A DNA stretch of 64,000 nucleotides. Origin: Forficula auricularia. Its lineage: Eukaryota > Arthropoda > Insecta > Dermaptera > Forficulidae. A program made the position numbers and the translations under genes. The first letter of the stretch is position 1. Each line of letters begins with the position of its first letter. Below the pieces are notes generated by a model. That model was given only the letters and a program-made list of their open reading frames with translations, searched no databases and was not told the origin of the DNA. This document shows positions 54,029 to 64,000 of this stretch, piece by piece. The stretch is taken from contig JALMQS010000061.1 of NCBI GenBank assembly GCA_024734495.1, positions 7,916,286 through 7,980,285 of the forward strand, given 5' to 3'.

Positions 54029-54972
54029 TTAGTTACCATAAAGCTATAGTTTCTATGATAGAACATAATTATGCTTAATTATTATTATTCATATAAATAC
54101 CTGTTTCTTTTTGTATATTATTATTATTATATATTATATATTTTTATAAATCATTGTAAATAAAATAAAGGTGTTAAGATAATTTTATAAAGTAGTTTCT
54201 TTGCTTTTTATCGATAAAAAAATCATAATAAAAAATGTATACCCGAATAATTATTTTTCTTTATACCTAGAATAGAAGTTAAAATTAATATTTTTATAAT
54301 AAGGAACTTCGTTCCTATCCGGTGTCCTACGACACAGATCTAATTTTTTTGCATTGGGTCCAGTCTAGCTTCCGATTGGTCCCATTTTTTTTTCGATTTT
54401 TTTCCATAGGTATTAGACCTTTTTTATTAGGTTTGTTTAGACCTAACCTCTTTGTTTATGAACCGATTTCGATGGTTCTTTTTTTATCCGAAAGGGGTGT
54501 CTTAGGGATGGTGTCATATTAATTTGGTCACGTTCTGATGATATGATCACTATTAATAACATCACTAAAAAGAGAAAAATAAAAATTTTTAAGAAAAAAA
54601 TAAAAACCGACTTCAAAAATTAAATGCAACAAATATAAAAATACACTAAAAGGTATAAAATAATTATTATCTTATTTAGTTACAACTAAACGACGAAATA
54701 TTAACATGAAATTACTTTTTGAAGTTGGTGCCAAATATATACCTTTTATGAATCGCACTCGACGGATCTTACTTAGTACGTTTTGCGGGTACGCTCGCTT
54801 ATAGGTATAGTTTGTTTGGTACCGACTTCAAAAAGTAATTTCATGTTAATATTTCGTCAATTAGTTGTAACTAAATAAGATAATAATTATTTTATACCTT
54901 TTAGTGTATTTTATTTGTTGCATTTAACTTTTTGAAGTCGGTTTTTATTTTTTCTTAAAAATTATTTTTTGA

Positions 54973-55801
54973 TTTTGATGTAGTTAAATGAAAATTTCTA
55001 TTACACCTAGCCCTGGGCTGAGCTTCCACTTCCACTCCTGTTTTCTACCGAAAGAATGTTTTTTCCTCTCTCAAAAAATAAAGGATCGTTTGCAAGTTCG
55101 ATTGGTTGATGACGTAAAGGGTTTCGAGCATAGAGTTCGGTATCGGTGTCGGGGGAAATCAGCCGGGTGCATCATCCGTATCTACCTAGGCCTCATTATA
55201 GATACGAGACGACCGAAACGTTCGAGGATGAGCAACCCCTGCCTGGCTGACGTGTCAACGCAACCAACTTGACATCTGCGAGTTTACTCAAGAAATGCGC
55301 ATGTGTAGACCAGGGGAGAAACTGGAATAGAAACCCCCCCCCTACGTGACTTTTTGGGTGACATGCCAGGTCAAAGTTCAACATCTCCCTTGATTCATTG
55401 ATATTCTCCACATCAGTCACTTGTTCAGAATAATGTTTATATTTAGGTATATTTTTTCTTTAAGAAATATGCCACCTTGGTTGGATTCAATCAATGAATC
55501 TTAATAGAAAAATCTATTTACTACATATTTTATTTTCTCCAAATGAGGTTTTTAAATAACTTCCTTGGGGTCGTACAATAGCCCCTATGGAAATATATAG
55601 TCTGCCCTTTACTAAATATGACTGATTCTAAAAAAAAATGTAAAAATGAGTTTGATAATTTGATGGAAATTTTTATTAAATATTATGGAATTTGTTTTGT
55701 AAATTTGTTAGTACATGGGGTAATTGTATAAAACGTTATAGTGGTCGACAAGTTTTTTGAGTTTAAGGGTGAGGGGATCCATATAGTTATGGAAAAAAAA
55801 T
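54973..55801. other. Unassigned, moderately GC-rich intergenic sequence
   Basis: 54988-55420 is less AT-rich than its surroundings. It holds a 94-aa ORF (IKDRLQVRLVDDVKGFEHRV) and GACCGAAACGTTCGAGG, which recalls the hammerhead-like repeats but without a CTGANGA core. No family recognised. Confidence 0.4.
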
Positions 55802-56502
55802 AAGCTGACGTGTTCTGATGTGGCCATCCACTTGACTTTACCATACAACCTGGCCCCTCACTTATATTTAATATTTAATAAAATTATTTATAATCATGTA
55901 GGGGGGGGTTAGTTTTTGAATTTTTAGACTCCTGGGACTCACTGATTATGTATACAAAATTTTGTTGAGTTTGGTAAATGACAAAGATTTTCATTTTTTG
56001 ACCCTCCGCCTCCCCCCCCCCATTTTGGCTGGTTAGTTTTTGCATTTTTATACTTCTGGGGGTCCACTGATTATGTATACAAAATTTGGTTGAGTTTGCT
56101 CAAACGACCTAGATTTTTAATTTTTAACCCCCCTCCACCCCCTTAATTTTGGGTCGATATGCACCAAAATCTAATCAGCTCTTAATCTCAATGGACCAAA
56201 ACTACGTGTGAAATTTGGTTTCGATATTCAAACCAGTTTTTGTGCTAGCTCGTCCACAAATTTGGTAACGCACAGACTAACTAACAGACATTTTGACAAA
56301 ACAATTATTATCTCGAAAAATATAATTTTTTCGATGTTCTCTTATTACAGTTTCTTTGTAGACCGAAATGCTATGGTTTCGCATAATTTTTTTAATCGAA
56401 ATAGTTTCAGCCGTTTTTGATATATTTTGAAAAAAAGAAGGAAAAAAAAACATTTTTTTCATGCACGATTACAATACTTGACCATACCCTGTATGGTAAA
56501 AT
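55802..56502 (-). mobile_element. Helentron-like family B, copy 5
   Basis: Both ends present (AAGCTGACGTGTTCTGATGT and CCCTGTATGGTAAAATAA); body colinear with 17220-17939. Non-coding. Confidence 0.65.
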
Positions 56503-57217
56503 AATATGTGACCCGGAAAAAATATGATAAATCGTGAGAGACAACATGGAACATAAACTTGTTCTTGTACTGGTTTACTGGACCGGCGCTTAGAACACCA
56601 TTTGCATGAGGGAGGTGAGGGAATGAGAATGAGGGAATGAGGAAACGAAACATTATTGTAAAAAAGTAGAAAAAATAACGTGCAATACTTTAATAATACT
56701 TAACGCCCACAAATATATGATAAATGATACATAAATAAGCGCTTAACTTTTTAAAACACGGAGTGAGGGAATGACGGTCCAAAATGTAAACTTGGAAAAA
56801 AAATATTTTTAATAGTTTTAACACTAAATCTCATTACTCATAGTCCAGTCTGGTATATTTTTAGAATATCAATATTGCCAACTTCTAAAAACAATAAGGA
56901 AGCGTTGGCCCTCTCGGCCTCAGGTATAATAAAAAAAATTATAATTACCCCCCAACTGTAATGAAATAATATGCAAATGTCAAGATTGAGAGGGCAAAAT
57001 GTAATAAAATATTTTACAATCATTTCGGTTAATAACCTCCTTTTTTTCAAAGTCGATTAAAAATGAAAATTTTACATGAACTATTTTTTAAAAAATTGTG
57101 TTTCTCCTCTCCATCCTTGTCCCGGAAAAATTAACTTTTATTAAATAAAATTCTAGACATACCTAAAGTGTGATTATTTTTAAGTGTAAATATATATTCC
57201 TACTTTTATGAAAAGTT
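56503..57217. other. Intergenic sequence
   Basis: GAGGGAATGA repeats a few times near 56610-56640. No gene supported. Confidence 0.4.
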
Positions 57218-58036
57218 TAGTACCTGGAACCACCGAGCGATGCACGGTAACCCCTGAGCCCACCTCTCCCGAAATCACACACCTCGCCCCCCACCACTGG
57301 ACCTCCATTCCGCCCCACCCCACCCCGACCGCGCCTTCCACCCCGAATCCCCCACAACTGTACCCCTCCACCTACACCTCCCACATCCACCCCACCCCGC
57401 ACCCAGTTTTTGCATTTCTAGCTTTCTAATGGTCCACATATTATGTGTATATTTGTTTATACTCTTACACCAATTTGCCCACATTCGTTCATATTGATAA
57501 ACATTATAAAAAAATAAATAGGAAAATAATAATAATAAAAAAATAATCGTATAGGATCTGAAATAAAAACATAAAATTAAATAAGATTTGTTTCCAAGTT
57601 ATATAAAAAAAGCCACTTTAACCACTTTATTTGTAAACACACCTGTTTTGTTATGATTTAGACACCTGTTAATTAAAAACAAACAACAAAATTCCTAATT
57701 TTAATATAATATATTAAAATTTGCTATAACCTATTACTGGGTTTTAAAATTAAAAAAACAATTAAAAATAAAAGATAATTGAAAAAAATGTAAACAAACT
57801 TTTTTAATGATATTTTCATCTATCAATAATTACTTTCATTAAGAAAAGATCAATTAAGTTTAAATTTGTCGAGGTCCAGACCTAGCCAGATCGTTTTCTA
57901 ATCATCAAAACTTGTTAATAGAATTTGTATCATCAAAATCAGTAGAGCCGTTTTCAAAATAGAACTAAGATACAAATATATATACAAACAAATAAATAAA
58001 TATATAAACAATTTTTGCTCGTTTAATAAGAGTAGA
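57218..58036 (-). mobile_element. Helitron-like family C, copy 4
   Basis: Ends as above; the hairpin is impaired (CCGAGC-GAT-GCACGG). C-rich part at 57250-57400 gives false Pro-rich ORFs. Confidence 0.68.
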
Positions 58037-58381
58037 TATGATGTGATAGAAAAAATATTATTATTCAATTTATGGTAGGTACTTACATAATTAGAATCAG
58101 AGAGAAAAGTAGATTTGACTCACCTGAAAAAAGAAAACAGAAAATATAAGTATAATATCAAAAAATTATTGATTAATTAATTTAAAATATTAATTGATGA
58201 TATTTCGTAATCGTGTTTGTGTGTGTGTGTGTTATTTCAGTGGTGGCGCCATGTTTGGGCGCGGTTGGGCGAACACCCAACCCAAATTGTTCTCGCGCAA
58301 CCGCTATCTCAACCTGCTAAATTGATCATTTGAGCAAAGAATATTGAAAAACCCAGTTAATATAATAATATTTAAAAAAAA
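58037..58381. other. Spacer
   Basis: A (TG)n run near 58217 and a GC-richer patch at 58240-58310; no gene seen. Confidence 0.4.
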
Positions 58382-58439
58382 TAAGCTGATGTGTTCTGAT
58401 GTGTCCATCCACTTTACTTTACCATACAACCTGGCCCCT
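58382..58439 (-). mobile_element. Family B terminal fragment
   Basis: AAGCTGATGTGTTCTGATGT through ACCATACAACCTGG only. Confidence 0.6.
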
Positions 58440-58440
58440 T

Positions 58441-58780
58441 TTTAGAAAAAAATCAAAATCAAAAAATTTGATTTACATTTTGAAAAAAAAATATTACAAC
58501 CTATATCATGTTGTATGTCTCTGAAAAGAGCATTAAAAAAGCTGCAAAATGACACCTGACCCACCTCTATAACTCAATTAAGACAGCTTTTAGAGCAGTT
58601 TCAAAATTGTTTGTTCACTGTTTGAGTGAATGAATTCTAACATTTTAAAATTCGCGTCTATGTCACAAGTCAATGTTTTGCTATATGACTTTTAAACTTT
58701 TAAAAAATTATTTTAATTTTGAATATACTTGAAATAAAAATAAATTATTTAGTATATATATATATATATATATATACCTA
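58441..58780. repeat. 340-bp repeat, first copy
   Basis: Direct repeat of 58955-59285 (GCTGCAAAATGACACC and TTAGAGCAGTTTCAAAATTG in both). The second copy lies inside Helitron-like copy 5, so this may be the remnant of a neighbouring family C copy. Confidence 0.7.
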
Positions 58781-59804
58781 GTACCAGTTGGAGCCACCGA
58801 GCGATATAATATTTAGTTATTTTTTGTCAAATGTTTTTTCAAAATGTATAATTTTTTTAAACTTAGACCCCATTACCATCCCATCATTATACTTTGCATA
58901 GTAGTTTATGAAAGAACTATCTATTTACAGAATTTTTTGAAAATTTTAAAATGTTACTTTTTAAAAAAATCAAAATCATAAATTTGATTTACATTTTGAA
59001 AAAAAATTTTATTACAACCTATATCATCTTGTATGTCTTTGAAAACAGCATTAAAAAAGCTGCAAAATGACACCAGTCCCACCTCTCTAACTCAATTAAG
59101 ACAGGTTTTAGAGCAGTTTCAAAATTGTTTGTTCACGGTTTGAGTGATTGAATTTTAACATTTTAAAATTCGCCTCCATGTCACAAAGTCAATGTTTCGT
59201 TTCATATGACTTTTTAAACTTTAAAAAAAAAATTTAATTTTGAATATACTAGAAATAAAATAAATTGTTTATTATATATATATAGCTAGTATTAATAATA
59301 ATAACAAAATAATCGTATAAGCTCTGAAATAAAAACATAAAATTAAATAAGAATTGTTTTTAAGTTATATAAAATAAAAAAAGCCACTTCAACCACTTTA
59401 TTTGTATTCACACCTGTTTTTTTATGAATCCACCTGTAATGTTATGATTTAGCCAGCTGTTAATTAAAAATTCCTAATTTTAATATAATATATTAATATT
59501 TGTTATAACCTATTAGTGGGTTTTAAAATTAAAAAATCAATTAATATATAAAAGATAATTTAAAAAAATGTAAAGAAACTTTTTTATTGAAATTTTCATC
59601 TATCAATAATTACTCTTATTAAGTGAAGATCAATTAAGATGAAATTTGTCGAGGTCCAGACCTAGCCAGATCGTTTTCTCATCCTCAAAACTTGTTAATA
59701 GAATTTGTTTCATCAAAATCCATAGAGCCGTTTTCAAAATTAGACTAAGATACAAATATATAAATAAATATATAAACAATTTTTGCTCATTTAATAAGAG
59801 TAGA
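58779..59804 (-). mobile_element. Helitron-like family C, copy 5
   Basis: Left end TAGTACCAGTTGGAGCCACC, hairpin half decayed; right end TTTAATAAGAGTAGA followed by T. Contains the second 340-bp repeat copy in place of the C-rich part. Confidence 0.65.
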
Positions 59805-61358
59805 TAGATAGATATTATGGTTTAATTAAAACATATATCATTTGATTAATTATATTCAGAGGTCGGAGCGAAGATTCTTTCTTCTATTTGCTGACGATAG
59901 ATGAAATTAGTAACGATAATTTGAAAACAATTGTCTAATTTCTAGCAGGAATTGGCAATTGATAGCGAGAGACTTAGGTGGGAACTTTGTCGGAGGGAAG
60001 GAGAGAATACCTAGATTTGAATTCAACTCTACCCGACCGACACATCGGCTTTTATCTCCAAGGAAACATCTGATTTATAATGGGACATAGATCGCAGAAG
60101 CCGGCAGTCTTAATTCGTTTTCGCGATGGCGTTATATTTGTATATCATGGTGGTGTGTTTGTGTTTGTGTTTGTGTCCCTGTAATTGGCCCTGTGTGTTC
60201 TGGCTGGCACGTCTCGCGTGCAGATTCCTTTCACCCCCCCCCTCCGACCCCACGATCCGCCACTCATGACAAATTTATACCAATTCACAAATCGCAGAGT
60301 CGCGCCCACAAGCGTGATAGTTCTACGGGTAGTTAAAGTTACATTAAAAACAAAACCGGAAATCATAATAGACAAAGAGATTAAGGCCCAACATATACCA
60401 TATATGCGTCTTAATAAACATTAACAATAATCAACCTTTCTACGTGGGATCGATTCCTTTTTATTTTTATAAAAATAACCTTTTATTCATTAATACTTGT
60501 TGTAGAGTACCTATATTTGTTTATGTTATTGTTTATGTTTTGTTAGAATTATTATCATTGTTGTAAAAAAAGAGTAGTTGTAAATAAACATAGAAAATAT
60601 TGGTTGATATATTTTTCCAGTCTTTATTTTATAAAGAACATTGATTCATATAAGTTCTTCACAGCTTTCGACCCTCCGACACGCAGCCCTGGCGGGCAGC
60701 GTCTCGACTGTGATTATTAGGTCTGAATATATATTTGTAATATTTTGCCCCCTTTCAGCCTCCCTAACGCAACTTACATTTTTGGCTATTGATTTTTACA
60801 GCAAGAAGCATTTTACATAGTCTTAAAACCCACATTGCAAAAATTCTGATCTCATAATCGGAGAGAGTAATAATTTTTTGCCCCCACTCACATTTTGGGA
60901 GGAAGAAATGATTTTTTTGAGATATTTCAGGAATATTTGTAGACATTTGCAAAATACAAATAACCTCAGTTTTCTAAAGACTCAAATTGTAGCAAAAAAG
61001 CCGCAAATTTCCATGTTTTGCATCCCCCCCCCACCCCTTTCAAGCCTCCCATGCATAACAATTTTTGATAGCTGGATTTTTACAGGAATAGTTTTTAAAG
61101 TACAGTTAATTCTACAAAATTTGATCAAGATTTGAGAGATTTTTATTTTTGCCTCCATTCACATTTTGATAGGGGTGGGATTAAGGCACCTTTGAAATTA
61201 TTTTTAGATATTTGTATTAGAACGATAAGTAAAACTGGAAGTAGATATCTTTACTGTCTAATTGAAATGTATTAATGAAACACATTGCAAATATTCTTTA
61301 ACTTCTTTTGAAATAATATCAAAAAACTTAAATTTTTTTATATTTTAATTTAGTATTT
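59805..61358. other. Intergenic sequence
   Basis: A moderately GC-rich patch at 59990-60310 with (GTTTGT)n and short ORFs (60145-60424) shows no motif. The rest is AT-rich with C runs. Confidence 0.4.
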
Positions 61359-61658
61359 TTATAAGTAAAAAGCAGGCAGAGATATTTTTATCAGTCCTAA
61401 GAGATATCGCATAATCAGTGAAAACACACTTTTGCCTTTGATCTCCTTTAGAGCAGGAATTTCAGGTAAAATGTAGATTGATATATATGATAGATGTAAC
61501 ACCTCTCCAAATTTCATGTTTCTTGTGTTCAGTGGTTCTGTCTGTTTTGTTGATGGCGATGGCGGAGTGAATGTATCGGGCAACAATTTTACATTATGAT
61601 TAAATAATGCTAAAGTCGGTAGGACATTTAGATCGATGATGTTTTTTACATCGACCAC
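61359..61658 (-). CDS. Unsupported 99-aa open frame, unknown
   Basis: An ATG-initiated ORF of 99 codons with fairly balanced composition (NIIDLNVLPTLALFNHNVKL at the start). No domain, signal peptide or splice context recognised, no homologue in the window. Listed only because it is the longest ORF in this 3.7-kb stretch; likely chance or retroelement remnant. Confidence 0.15.
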   Translation of the reverse strand: MVDVKNIIDLNVLPTLALFNHNVKLLPDTFTPPSPSTKQTEPLNTRNMKFGEVLHLSYISIYILPEIPALKEIKGKSVFSLIMRYLLGLIKISLPAFYL

Positions 61659-62869
61659 AAGCGTATTTATTATATAAGTTATTATTATTATTTTTTAAAA
61701 TTTTTAAAATTTCCTTTTTCTTCATCATTAAAATGGCTTACTTGTTTATTTTTAATTAATTTATTTCTTCGCCACTTAGATTATCATGTAATTTTAAATT
61801 TCTTTCAGTTAATTGTACAAGCCATAAAATCATCATAGTTTCTTCCGTCGTAATATTATCTTCTCTCAAAAGACGCTCTTGGAGTGTTTGTACAATTTAA
61901 ACCTAAAATATTTGAGTCTGTTAAGGCCTGCTTTAACTATGTCTTAAAATTTATTCATTAAATTGCTTATCTTTCTCCTTTTCAAATATTCGCGCCAGTG
62001 TCAATATAGGAACTATATCTCTCTGGCGGTTGAATCTCTTGCGTTGGCAAACTTGTTTTGAGAGCTATCTTCCCACTAATTCGGTGCCCAGTTTAGCAGA
62101 GAAAATTCGTAGTTCCTCACCCTCTTTATTTTGGTGAGTTGGGAGGTAAACATATACTTTTTTATGGTTAGAAAGAAACTTATTTTTCTTTAATTATTAT
62201 ACTCATATAAAAGATTTGATATTGTTAAATATACCGCGTTAGAATCAATTTGGTTGAGGTCTGAAAATTCCGGTCTATTAAAATCTCAAATAATATTTTT
62301 CATATTCGCGATTGATTACGATTTTAGATAATCCTGCGACAATCTGTTTACCTCTCATATCCACAAATAACGGGCCTAATTTTAATGATCTTCTTTGCTT
62401 TGGCATAGGCAAAGCATTGAACTTTTTTCTATATAATTTAATTATTTATTTTCACGCGTTTTGGTTTTTTAAATAACTCAAATTACATTTTATATTGGTT
62501 GTTTGATTTTTTTCATGATTTTATTAATTTAAAGTATATTTGTTTAATTGTTTTGAAATAATAAAGTTTTTAGAAACATTGTTCTCTTAAACTTGAATAT
62601 TTTTATATATTGATATATACAACCTTTTTTGAAAATATTCTTTCTTGTATTCACTTGTTTAATTTTACATATCTAAACACTGTTTTTTATTATCATTTAT
62701 TTTTTAATAATTATTTTTTATTTATATAAAATTAAATTCCTAAGTTAATTTTGAACTTAGGTCAAATACACAACTTTCTGTTTTCTTATATTATTCCTTA
62801 TGAATTTTAATCAAACTATTTTCAGATAAACAACCAGTTTGTTATTATATATATATATAGAAATATATA

Positions 62870-62930
<61 letters not shown>

Positions 62931-63529
62931 ATAACTTCAGAACCTTCTTTCTTCGATCAAAACTGAATAGAAGATTTAATCATTATTTAGTCATTTTCTT
63001 TCAGATCTGTTGTTAATTAATTTTTCTTTAAGGATTTTTAATCAAGGACCACCTTGAGAGTCAATCACGGTCTAGTATTCTCATCATTATTATAAATTCA
63101 AATTAAATTCACTAAATTCATTTTCGGGAGTTTTTACTCCTTATTCGTGCGTTAATGAGTCCTAGCTAGTTTACCTCTTGATCAAAGAATCCATAATGAT
63201 CAACCCACTGTTTCATAATTTTGCAAATATTCATCAGAAGGTCTTCTCCTCTCTTGTTTTCTCTTGAAAATGAAATATTTCCATCACTTCATTCAGTTTT
63301 TAGGTTTCAAATGTTTCTTCTAAAATTTTTAGAATACTGATACTGTTTCATTAAATTAAAGAAATTCTCCAGTGGTTGACCTGCAACTTTTCGTCTTCCA
63401 AATGTCATAATAGTAGAATAATGCTATTCTAAAATTACCTACTTTTAAGAACTTTAAAACCAACTTAGTTCTGAAAGTAGTATGAAGATATGAGCAAGTT
63501 GAAGGAAAACCAAAGAATATTATGATGTC
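61659..63529. other. Long AT-rich intergenic stretch with a poly(A) run
   Basis: No gene. A run of about 50 A near 62877-62928 has no recognisable retroelement 3' end just upstream. Confidence 0.45.
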
Positions 63530-63705
63530 AATGGGGATTATAGAATTTGAGGAAGGAGAAAAGATGTTGGTTCAAGACATTAACAGTAAAATTTGGAAAA
63601 CCGGCAAATATACTAGGACAGTTAAAACAACCCAGATTCGTATATTGTTGAAACGAAGATAGTATGTTATAGAAGAAATTCTGTTCATATCAAAAAACTA
63701 AAATA
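63530..63705 (+). pseudogene. Ty3/gypsy-like integrase C-terminus, frameshifted
   Basis: EEGEKMLVQDINSKIWKTGK, then in a shifted frame DSYIVETKIVCYRRNSVHIK. This corresponds to the region after the integrase core in many gypsy-type pol proteins (VxxQ..S..W, then SYxVET...YRRN). About 55 residues remain, with one frameshift between the two halves. No LTR recognised beside it. Confidence 0.6.
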
Positions 63706-63712
63706 AAATATA

Positions 63713-64000
63713 ATGAACACATCTCCTCTGTGGCGAAATCTGCAGCAAGGAAGATTGGCTTCTTATTCAGGTCCAAGCGATTTGACAAACCCCACAACTT
63801 CTCACCACCTACAAGGCCCAAATCCGCCCCTGTCTCGAATACGGCTCTCATCTGTGGAGAGGAGCCTCAAAATATTCTCTTGCTACCCTGGATGCAATTC
63901 AGAAACGAGCCGTCAGGCTAATTGACGATTCTACCCTCACCGACTCCCTCGACTAGCTGGCTCATCGAAGAAACGTCTCTGCCCTTTCCCTTTTCTATAG
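63713..64000 (+). pseudogene. Jockey-like 3' region, cut by window edge
   Basis: Matches 4720-5000: EHISSVAKSAARKIGFLFRS, then after frameshifts AQIRPCLEYGSHLWRG-like and TLDAIQKRAVRLIDDSTLT, then AHRRNVSALSLFY. Broken by frameshifts near 63785 and a TAG at about 63954. Continues beyond the window. Confidence 0.75.

Larger units (their letters stand above)
52676..54340 (+). mobile_element. Twin mobile unit, copy 2
   Basis: 1,665 bp, starting GGAACGAAGTTCCTTATGGG and ending as copy 1. Very few differences over the first 1.2 kb. Inserted in family D; the flanking A/T run could include a 6-bp duplication AATTTT, but the homopolymer prevents a firm call. Confidence 0.72.
52551..54972. mobile_element. 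Family D foldback, copy 4, interrupted by twin unit 2
   Basis: Left terminus TTTTTAACCGACTTCAAAAA at about 52551, broken at GATTTTGAAATTTT (52675), resuming after the twin unit with AATTTTTTTGCATTGGGTCC at 54342. Core 54727-54826, inner right arm to about 54972. The intact text in copy 1 (inverse of 24460-24490) confirms continuity across the insertion. Confidence 0.8.

Noticed and set aside
54727..54826. Inverted core in family D copy 4 as evidence of loop flipping between arms
   Set aside because: The arms are symmetrical, so simple insertion in the opposite orientation explains it; no asymmetric marker was found.
55090..55260. Hammerhead-like motif near GACCGAAACGTTCGAGG
   Set aside because: No CTGANGA core or pairing stem upstream; only the GAAACGTT end is similar.

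Overview
This is eukaryotic nuclear DNA, very AT-rich and dominated by transposable elements. It is most likely from an insect. The grounds are spliced genes with GT-AG introns, a secreted protein ending in a peritrophin-type chitin-binding domain, and mariner, Helitron, Helentron-like, Jockey-like and RTE-like remnants. I cannot place the order. There are no operons, ribosome sites or CRISPR arrays. Everything was read by eye; percentages, copy counts and secondary structures are not computed.

The only clear host gene is a two-exon gene for a secreted chitin-binding mucin. Exon 1 encodes only ATG AAA G (35045-35051), just downstream of a TATA box. A 3,061-bp intron follows, filled by two large palindromic repeats, one carrying a nested Helentron-like element. 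Exon 2 (38113-40538) encodes the rest of about 810 residues: a signal peptide, a His-rich block, a Ser-rich block, 30 repeats of 18 residues each carrying an N-glycosylation sequon, and a C-terminal chitin-binding domain. Downstream, three tandem segments derive from the locus. Two keep a piece of the His/Ser-rich exon with an open frame, and all carry different insertions that can be timed against the uninterrupted sister copies.

Layout: 1-9.5 kb holds Helentron-like family A copies, an RTE-like 3' end, a hammerhead-like motif, a Jockey-like 3' end and an internally deleted mariner nested in palindromes. 9.6-12.6 kb holds a hammerhead-like palindrome and a rearranged Jockey-like reverse transcriptase split by a foldback element. 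13.1-14.1 kb is a 97-bp tandem array with CTCF-like motifs. 14.3-20.5 kb holds Helitron family C, family B, foldbacks and a 20-bp satellite with higher-order structure. 21-34.6 kb holds non-LTR 3' ends, a tRNA-derived SINE, foldback family D, an RTE fragment interrupted by a hAT-like MITE and a complete short Helitron. 35-46 kb is the mucin locus and its tandem derivatives. 47-49.5 kb is a Helitron-like element containing seven 257-bp tandem units. 49.7-54.3 kb carries two nearly identical copies of a mobile unit containing an intron-bearing gene, one of them inserted in a family D element. 55-64 kb is again family B and C copies, long featureless AT-rich sequence, a gypsy-like integrase scrap and a Jockey-like 3' end at the window edge.

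The observations most worth following are: (1) the mucin gene with its 7-nt first coding exon; (2) the twin intron-bearing mobile units and their reciprocal damage at the last exon; (3) a family of hammerhead-ribozyme-like cores, CTGANGA - variable perfect stem - GAAA, recurring in unrelated palindromic repeats with covarying stems.
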